Source of the DNA: a virus
Length of the DNA: 52,666 nt
Direction: 5' to 3' (one strand)
Virus record (IMG/VR): IMGVR_UViG_3300027821_000001
Span: 1-52,666 of that record
Under the pieces are notes generated by a model that saw only the letters and a list, made by a program, of their open reading frames with translations, searched no databases and was not told the DNA's origin. Positions 46,980 through 52,666 of the stretch are shown piece after piece; the first letter of the stretch is position 1; every line of letters starts with the position of its first letter. The translations under genes were made by a program, and so were the position numbers.

Positions 46980-47764
46980 CTGAACAGGTTCTAGAAGAGG
47001 TGGCGGAAGGTCTTGAAGGTGCTGCATCTCATTTTGAAGAAGCCGCCACAATTACTCGCAGAATAGATGCAAGAGGGGTGGGATTTATCCTTGGTGGTCT
47101 TGGCGCTGGACTTGCTATTGGTTTTTACATTGGTTATCGTATTAATCGAGAGAAGATTAGAGCAGAAGCATTCGCAACGAGCGAAGCTGAAGTAGAGAAG
47201 ATCAGAGAACTGTATCGAGAACAGGCAGACTCCGTTCGGATTGCTAAGGAAAAGCCTACTCTCGAAGAGGTAGTTGAAGAACGGGGATATCACGTAGAGG
47301 AAATAGACGTTCGACCTACACGACCGCCAGTTCCAGTTCGTGAACCATCGGAGCATCATTTCTCTCAACATCATCTGGCTAAACGAACTGCAGATGGTGA
47401 GAAGGATAAGAACGAAGGTTGGAATTATCCAGAGGAATTGGCCCAACGATCTCGAGAGCAGCCGTATATTATTCATCAGGACGAGTTCTTCATGAACGAA
47501 GATGAGTACGAAAAAGCAACACTCACCTATTACGCAGGTGACAACGTTCTTACTGATGAAGATGAGTTGCCGGTTGATGCTCCAGATGCAATGGTCGGTT
47601 TGGAAAATCTGACCCGATTTGGACACGGAACCGACGATCTTAACGTCTTGTTTGTTCGAAATGACGTCGTCGAAATGATGTATGAAATTTGTCGTACAGA
47701 GCTAACTTTTATTCCTGCAACAGAACAAGAGCATCTAGGACATGAAAATGGCGAGCCAGATTGA
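46961..47764 (+). CDS. Conserved actinophage membrane protein, 267 aa
   Basis: GTG 46961 lies inside the end of the DUF6353 gene, with GGAGG upstream. Residues 45-66 are a membrane span (GFILGGLGAGLAIGFYIGYR). A coiled coil follows (INREKIRAEAFATSEAEVEK), then a disordered part. The C-terminal domain has PYIIHQDEFFMNEDEYEKAT and TRFGHGTDDLNVLFVRNDVV. It is found with DUF6353 proteins in other actinophages. No enzymatic motif was recognised. Confidence 0.75.
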   Translation: MAAEQLTEQVLEEVAEGLEGAASHFEEAATITRRIDARGVGFILGGLGAGLAIGFYIGYRINREKIRAEAFATSEAEVEKIRELYREQADSVRIAKEKPTLEEVVEERGYHVEEIDVRPTRPPVPVREPSEHHFSQHHLAKRTADGEKDKNEGWNYPEELAQRSREQPYIIHQDEFFMNEDEYEKATLTYYAGDNVLTDEDELPVDAPDAMVGLENLTRFGHGTDDLNVLFVRNDVVEMMYEICRTELTFIPATEQEHLGHENGEPD

Positions 47765-48251
47765 GCGTGACTACTTCGAATGGCTAGTGTCACAAATTGA
47801 GATTCGGAGTAGAAATACGTACAACGACTTGTTCCAACGAATGCATGACACCGAGTTTGTCTGGACTATTCCGCACGATGACGATCGTCTAAACGATGGT
47901 CGAGATTTGCGGGTTGAGTTCTTGAATGGAACTCGTCATAAGTTCGAGTTTGGCGTTTCGATTCTCGAGGTGTTGATTGCTCTTAGTCGCAGAACTGCAT
48001 TCAATGCCGGTGGTGAAGCCAGACAATGGGCTTGGCATCTGATTGAAAATCTTCGTTTGAACAAAGCATCCGATCCATTTACAAACGGGAAAGCAAACAG
48101 GGTAGACGATATTCTGGAAGCTTTGATTTGGCGAACGTATGCGCCAGATGGAAGTGGGGGGTTCTTCCCTCTCAAATACCCCCAGGCCAATCAGACCAAG
48201 ATCGATATTTGGTTCCAGATGCAGGCCTACGTCAACGAGATTCACGATTAA
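47742..48251 (+). CDS. Conserved actinophage protein, 169 aa
   Basis: ATG 47742 (or 47748) overlaps the previous gene. The product has IERDYFEWLVSQIEIRSRNT, then FVWTIPHDDDRLNDGRDLRV, GVSILEVLIALSRRTAFNAG and GFFPLKYPQANQTKIDIWFQ. This order is conserved in many actinophage genomes, just before replication genes. The function is unknown. The replication polymerase gene begins 31 bases downstream. Confidence 0.75.
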   Translation: MKMASQIERDYFEWLVSQIEIRSRNTYNDLFQRMHDTEFVWTIPHDDDRLNDGRDLRVEFLNGTRHKFEFGVSILEVLIALSRRTAFNAGGEARQWAWHLIENLRLNKASDPFTNGKANRVDDILEALIWRTYAPDGSGGFFPLKYPQANQTKIDIWFQMQAYVNEIHD

Positions 48252-48281
48252 AAAATCCCAACCCTTGAGAAGGGGGGTTTG

Positions 48282-51200
48282 ATGGATTTTTATCAGATCC
48301 TCTCTAGAGAAACCAAGGATAAGGGTATGGAATTGTACCCGGACTTTATCGTCGGACGTTCTCAGGATCTGATGGTTCAAGGACGGACCTTTTATGCTAT
48401 TTGGGATGAAGAAAAAGGTCTTTGGTCTCGTGACGAGTATGATGTTCAGCGGTTGGTAGATGAAGATCTAGAAACCGAAGCTGATAGGTTGCGACAAAAG
48501 ACAGGAATAAACTACATAGTCAAATACATGCGCTCGTTTCAAAGTAACAGCTGGGCGCTATTTAGAAAATTCCTGGCGAATATCAGTGATAACAGCCGAC
48601 CTCTAGATGCTAAAGTTCTGTTTTCGAATTCGGAGGTAAAGAAAACAGACTACGCAAGTAGAACGCTGAGCTACGCCTTGGGAGAAGGTGATATTTCGGC
48701 GTGGGAGGAGCTCGTTGGAACGTTATACTCTGTAGAAGAACGAGCCAAAATCGAATGGGCTATCGGATCCATTGTGGCTGGCGATTCAAAGAAGATTCAA
48801 AAATTCTTTGTGTTCTATGGCCCAGCTGGATCCGGTAAGTCCACGATTTTAAATGTGTTGCATAAATTGTTTGAAGGCTATACTACTACTTTTGACGGCA
48901 AAGCGTTAGGGCGTGCCGACAGTTCATTCTCTACAGAAGCCTTCAAGCATAATCCCCTAGTGGCTATTCAACATGATGGTGATCTGTCCAAACTTGAGGA
49001 TAATACTCGGTTAAATTCAATCGTTTCTCACGAACAGATGATGATGAACGAGAAATACAAGCCGAGTTATACTGCACGAGCCGATGCATTGCTATTTATC
49101 GGTACAAACCAGCCTGTGAAAATCACGGATGCCAAATCGGGAATCATTCGTCGCTTGGTTGATATTCATCCGACAGGCGTAAAAATTCCGGTTAGGCATT
49201 ACAACACTTTGTTGAGTCAGATTGAGTTTGAATTAGGAGCGATCGCTTCTCATTGTCAGTTGGCATATTTAGCAATGGGTAAAAATTACTACAACAGTTA
49301 TCGCCCATTGGAAATGATGTTACAAACCGATGTCTTCTTCAACTTCATCGAATCATATTACGACGTCTTCAAGTCACAAAATTACACGACTTTGAAGCAG
49401 GCATACGGTTTGTACAAGGAATTCTGTTTGGAAAGTGGGATTGACCGTCCCTTGCCGCAATACAAAATCCGCGAAGAGCTTCGTGATTACTTTGACGATT
49501 TCAAAGATCGAGGCGAAGTGGATGGCGAAATGGTCCGCAGCTTATACCGCGGTTTCAATGCGGAGAAGTTCAAAGCGCCAATCGAAAGTGATGATGATTT
49601 GCCCGCGTTTTCATTGGTGATGGATGAGACAGAGTCACTCTTTGACGCCGAGTTTTCCGGACAACCGGCTCAGTTGGCGAACAAGGAGGAAGTCCCTTCT
49701 CAAAAATGGGTAAATGTCAAAACTAGACTTTCAGATATTGATACATCGAAATTACACTATGTCAGAGTACCCGAAAAACTGATCGTCATTGACTTCGATC
49801 TGAAGGCGACAGATGGACATAACCAACTTGAGCGTAATCTCGAAGCGGCTAGCCAATGGCCAGCAACTTATGCAGAGCTCAGCAAGTCGGGCACGGGTGT
49901 ACACCTTCATTACGAATATGGCGGAGATCCAACGGAGTTGGCCCTTGTATATTCCGAGGGAATTGAGGTTAAAGTGTTTACAGGAGATGCGTCATTACGA
50001 CGACGATTATCTCGCTGTAACGCAGTTCCAATCGCCTCGATAGATAGTGGACTTCCGCTTAAGCAGAAGAAGGAGAAGATGCTTAAGGCTAAGACTATTA
50101 CTAGTGAAAAAGGTCTTAGACAGCTAATCGAGCGAAATCTTCGGAAAGAAATTCATCCTGGAACTAAGCCTTCGGTTGATTTCATAGCCCATATTCTCGA
50201 GGAGGCCTATGAATCTGATTTGAAATACGATGTTACGGATCTACGGCCACGTATTTTAGCGTTTGCCAATAATAGTACTCATCAAGCCTCGACCTGCTTG
50301 AAGACTGTGCAAACGATGAAATTTCAATCCGAGCCAGAGTTAGGTCCGGACTCAACTGTACCAACGGATGATGAACGGATGGCTATATTTGACGTTGAGG
50401 TGTATCCAAATCTATTCGTTATCTGTTGGAAGTTTCGTGGCAGCGATACAGTCGTTAGGATGATCAATCCCACTCAGGCAGAAGTTGAGAACTTGACTAA
50501 ACTAAAACTGGTGGGTTTCTACAATCGTCGCTTCGATAATCATATTCTCTATGCGGCCGTGTTGGGTTATAGTATTAAGCAACTATATGACTTAGCTCAC
50601 AAGATAGTTGTCGATAACAACCGTAATGTGATGTTTGCTCAGGCATATAATCTCTCCTATGCTGACGTATGGGATTTCAGTTCAATTAAACAAAGCTTGA
50701 AGAAATTTGAGATTGATCTAGGTATTCATCATATGGAATTGGACTTGCCCTTGGATCAGCCGGTAGCTGAAGAGGATTGGCCCCGAGTGGTTGAATATTG
50801 TGTCAACGATGTTCGAGCAACTGAATCCGTGCTAGAAGATCGTTGGGAGGATTTCGTCGCTCGGCAAATCCTAGCTGAGCTCAGTGGTTTAACGGTTAAT
50901 GATACTACGCAAAGACATACAGCGAAGATCATATTTGGAGATGATAAAAATCCTCAACAATATTTTGTCTATACCGATCTTAGTGAACAATTTGCCGGTT
51001 ATACTTTCGATGCTGGAAAGAGTTGGTATCGTGGAGAAGACCCAGGGGAAGGTGGTTATGTCTACGCCGAACCTGGAATTTATGCTGACGTTGCTTTGCT
51101 TGACATCGCTTCGATGCATCCCACCACGATCGAAATTCTCAATCTTTTTGGTAAGTATACCGCAAAATTCAGTGAACTCAAATCAGCTCGATTGGCCATT

Positions 51201-52040
51201 AAACGAAGGGACTTCGGCACTGCTAGAAAAATGATAGATGGTCGTTTAGCCCCCTATCTCGAAAATGAAGATGGAGCAGACAAGCTGGCATTTGCCTTGA
51301 AAATTGTGATCAATAGTGTCTATGGATTAACCTCAGCTTCATTTCCTAATCCATTCAAAGACTATCGCAATAAAGATAATATTGTTGCCAAGCGTGGTGC
51401 TCTCTATATGATTGATTTGAAAAACGACCTCAAAGATGCTTTCTATTCCGTTGTCCATATTAAGACGGACTCAGTCAAGCTTCCCTATGCTCATTCCGCA
51501 GATACACATGTGATTGATTTCGTCAAAGAACATGGAGCTCGTTATGGCTACGAGTTTGAACACGAGATAACCTATGAAAAGATATGCCTTGTCAACGACG
51601 CAGTCTATATTGCTTATAAGGATGGTCAATGGACTGCTGTTGGTTCTCAGTTTCAACATCCATATATTTTTAAAACTCTGTTCTCTGGAGAAGCGCTTAC
51701 TTTTGACGACTTCTGCGAAAGTAAGAACGTGGTTCAGGGAACTATGTACCTAGATAGAGAGGAACACGACAAAGATGAAGAACTTTCTATTGAGAACATG
51801 CGTCACGTTGGCCGCTCTGGGCGGTTTGTACCTGTTCAAGAAGGAGGTGGCACCCTCTATCGCGTCAAAGATGAAAAGTATTACGCGGTAACAGGTACTA
51901 AAGGTCATCGCTGGATTGAGGCCGAAATTGCTCAATCGATGCCAGATCTGAAAATCGACGTGTCATATTTCGAGAAGCTCAAAGATGACGCAATAAAAAC
52001 AATCGAAAAGTTCGGTTCCTTCCAGGAGTTTGTCTCATGA
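48282..52040 (+). CDS. SF3 helicase - primase - family B DNA polymerase fusion, 1252 aa
   Basis: ATG 48282 follows GAGAAGGGGGG. One unbroken frame holds three machines. Residues 180-280 are an SF3 helicase: GPAGSGKST (180-188), Walker B AIQHDGD near 229, and LLFIGTNQP near 270. Residues 500-590 resemble an archaeo-eukaryotic primase: VIDFDLK (Asp504, Asp506) and SKSGTGVHLHY (534-544). Residues 700-1250 are family B polymerase: exonuclease Asp704/Glu706, Asp752, Asp843; motif A DIASMHP (Asp941); motif B KIVINSVYG (1007-1015); motif C IKTDS (1060-1064), where Lys1061 replaces the usual first Asp and the catalytic Asp1063 is kept. Helicase, primase and polymerase usually lie on separate genes. 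Confidence 0.85.
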   Translation: MDFYQILSRETKDKGMELYPDFIVGRSQDLMVQGRTFYAIWDEEKGLWSRDEYDVQRLVDEDLETEADRLRQKTGINYIVKYMRSFQSNSWALFRKFLANISDNSRPLDAKVLFSNSEVKKTDYASRTLSYALGEGDISAWEELVGTLYSVEERAKIEWAIGSIVAGDSKKIQKFFVFYGPAGSGKSTILNVLHKLFEGYTTTFDGKALGRADSSFSTEAFKHNPLVAIQHDGDLSKLEDNTRLNSIVSHEQMMMNEKYKPSYTARADALLFIGTNQPVKITDAKSGIIRRLVDIHPTGVKIPVRHYNTLLSQIEFELGAIASHCQLAYLAMGKNYYNSYRPLEMMLQTDVFFNFIESYYDVFKSQNYTTLKQAYGLYKEFCLESGIDRPLPQYKIREELRDYFDDFKDRGEVDGEMVRSLYRGFNAEKFKAPIESDDDLPAFSLVMDETESLFDAEFSGQPAQLANKEEVPSQKWVNVKTRLSDIDTSKLHYVRVPEKLIVIDFDLKATDGHNQLERNLEAASQWPATYAELSKSGTGVHLHYEYGGDPTELALVYSEGIEVKVFTGDASLRRRLSRCNAVPIASIDSGLPLKQKKEKMLKAKTITSEKGLRQLIERNLRKEIHPGTKPSVDFIAHILEEAYESDLKYDVTDLRPRILAFANNSTHQASTCLKTVQTMKFQSEPELGPDSTVPTDDERMAIFDVEVYPNLFVICWKFRGSDTVVRMINPTQAEVENLTKLKLVGFYNRRFDNHILYAAVLGYSIKQLYDLAHKIVVDNNRNVMFAQAYNLSYADVWDFSSIKQSLKKFEIDLGIHHMELDLPLDQPVAEEDWPRVVEYCVNDVRATESVLEDRWEDFVARQILAELSGLTVNDTTQRHTAKIIFGDDKNPQQYFVYTDLSEQFAGYTFDAGKSWYRGEDPGEGGYVYAEPGIYADVALLDIASMHPTTIEILNLFGKYTAKFSELKSARLAIKRRDFGTARKMIDGRLAPYLENEDGADKLAFALKIVINSVYGLTSASFPNPFKDYRNKDNIVAKRGALYMIDLKNDLKDAFYSVVHIKTDSVKLPYAHSADTHVIDFVKEHGARYGYEFEHEITYEKICLVNDAVYIAYKDGQWTAVGSQFQHPYIFKTLFSGEALTFDDFCESKNVVQGTMYLDREEHDKDEELSIENMRHVGRSGRFVPVQEGGGTLYRVKDEKYYAVTGTKGHRWIEAEIAQSMPDLKIDVSYFEKLKDDAIKTIEKFGSFQEFVS

Positions 52041-52267
52041 TGCAATTATTCTTAGTTGGTGGAACACACGAAGAGCGTTATTTGATCGCTCATCAACGTG
52101 GTATTGATCCTCAGACAATTCATCTAATTATTCACCCAGAAGATTTATACGGTTTTCGTGGAGGTGAATTACTTATTGGTGAAACCGGTTCCTATGATTT
52201 TCTCTATGACTCACTGCAAATTGCGCGTAGACAAAATATCAAAGTGCCCGCGTTTTGTGAGGAGTGA
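52037..52267 (+). CDS. Conserved small phage protein, 76 aa
   Basis: ATG 52037 overlaps the polymerase stop (ATGATG). The product reads LFLVGGTHEERYLIAHQRGI, then LLIGETGSYDFLYDSLQIAR. It looks like a small alpha/beta domain. It is coupled to the polymerase on one side and the ssDNA-binding-like gene on the other, so a replication role is likely by context. No family was recognised. Confidence 0.65.
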   Translation: MMQLFLVGGTHEERYLIAHQRGIDPQTIHLIIHPEDLYGFRGGELLIGETGSYDFLYDSLQIARRQNIKVPAFCEE

Positions 52268-52270
52268 TTG

Positions 52271-52666
52271 ATGCCACCAAATGATAACACCGTCTTGATG
52301 GAAGGTGTCCGGATTATCTTTCGAAATTTCTCGGGAAAGGAGGGCCAGTATAATCGAGAAGGAGATCGTAATTTCGCGGTTCTCCTAGACGAACAAGTTG
52401 CACAGACAATGGCCGAAGATAACTGGAACGTCAAATGGCTTCGTCCTCGTAGCGAAGAGGAAGAAGAAGCTCCGCAGGCATATCTGCCAGTTTCAGTTAA
52501 TTTCAAAGGCCGCCCGCCACGAATAGTGTTGATTACTTCCCGTGGCCGCACCAACCTTGATGAAGGTTCAATTGAGATGCTCGATTGGGCCGACATCATC
52601 AATGTTGATTTGATTGTGCGCCCCTATGAGTGGACTGTTAATCAGAAGAGCGGAGTCAAAGCATAT
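52271..52666 (+). CDS. Probable ssDNA-binding protein, 5' part (continues at 1-171)
   Basis: ATG 52271 follows GAGGAGTGATTG. The frame is open to the right edge; across the circle the product is about 155 residues. This part has VRIIFRNFSGKEGQYNREGD, an acidic SEEEEEAP loop, then YLPVSVNFKGRPPRIVLITS and LDEGSIEMLDWADIINVDLI. The beta-barrel rhythm with a flexible acidic loop is typical of phage OB-fold SSBs, and it follows the replication polymerase. Confidence 0.6.
   Translation, partial: MPPNDNTVLMEGVRIIFRNFSGKEGQYNREGDRNFAVLLDEQVAQTMAEDNWNVKWLRPRSEEEEEAPQAYLPVSVNFKGRPPRIVLITSRGRTNLDEGSIEMLDWADIINVDLIVRPYEWTVNQKSGVKAY
52568..52666. repeat. Right copy of the 99-base terminal identity
   Basis: Identical to bases 1-99; see the left copy. 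It lies inside the ssDNA-binding-like gene, so removing one copy restores a single continuous reading frame. Confidence 0.95.

Noticed and set aside
1-52666. Open frames on the - strand
   Set aside because: All lie antiparallel to better + strand genes, have Ser/Leu/Arg-rich translations and no ribosome sites; none has recognisable motifs.
1-52666. Integrase, repressor or other lysogeny genes
   Set aside because: No tyrosine or serine recombinase motif, no Cro/CI-like divergent pair and no attachment site were seen.
1-52666. CRISPR array
   Set aside because: The only regularly repeated short sequences are the six iterons at 7651-7955, which are partly tandem and inverted, without unique spacers of constant length.

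Overview
The window is one nearly complete genome of a tailed, siphovirus-type bacteriophage. Bases 1-99 are identical to bases 52568-52666, so the molecule closes into a circle of about 52,567 bp. The gene that runs off the right edge continues at base 1. Every convincing gene lies on the + strand. The host is probably a member of the Actinobacteria of moderate G+C content: the phage carries a resuscitation-promoting-factor (Rpf) type muralytic domain and a ReqiPepy6 Gp37-like tail-tip protein, and its small-protein repertoire is actinophage-like. The base composition is well below that of Streptomyces or Mycobacterium phages. No integrase, repressor or partition gene is visible, so a lytic lifestyle is likely. 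The exact 99-base overlap suggests a de Bruijn-graph metagenome assembly.

Layout: (i) 48282-52666 plus 1-171 hold replication genes: a 1252-residue fusion of SF3 helicase, archaeo-eukaryotic-type primase and family B DNA polymerase, then a small conserved protein and a probable ssDNA-binding protein. (ii) 168-6456 are tightly packed small genes, many paralogous or zinc-ribbon-like, plus an Rpf-type muralytic protein. They are interrupted by three structured RNA regions, of which the largest (4191-5035) is about 840 nt. (iii) 6453-12786 hold an SF2 helicase, a strikingly symmetric array of 12-bp iterons (probable origin or operator), an HNH/NUMOD4 homing-type nuclease, a secreted collagen-like protein, VRR-NUC and Cas4/RecB-like nucleases, and a 913-residue protein with the double-psi beta-barrel signature of multisubunit/YonO-type RNA polymerases. 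(iv) 12794-40290 are morphogenesis genes: possible cos region, small-terminase-like protein, HNH, fibre and adhesin genes, CHAP endolysin, connectors, large terminase, portal, protease-capsid fusion, two tail-tube paralogues, tape measure, distal tail and hub. (v) 40305-48251 are an accessory region of small membrane proteins, each with its own promoter and terminator, a second large structured RNA (41530-41920), and conserved actinophage membrane proteins (two DUF6353 copies).

The most unusual aspects are non-protein. Nine sites share the arrangement TCGC(A/G)-N14-TATAAT. They sit in front of small accessory genes and structured leaders, and several are followed at once by intrinsic-terminator hairpins. 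Together with the phage-encoded polymerase-like protein, this suggests a dedicated transcription programme for RNA and membrane-protein cassettes. The 840-nt RNA, closed by a 23-bp helix and ending in a terminator, belongs by size and context to the class of giant ornate phage RNAs (GOLLD/ROOL-like), but identity with a known family cannot be shown from sequence reading alone. All family assignments below are from motif recognition; no database search was run.
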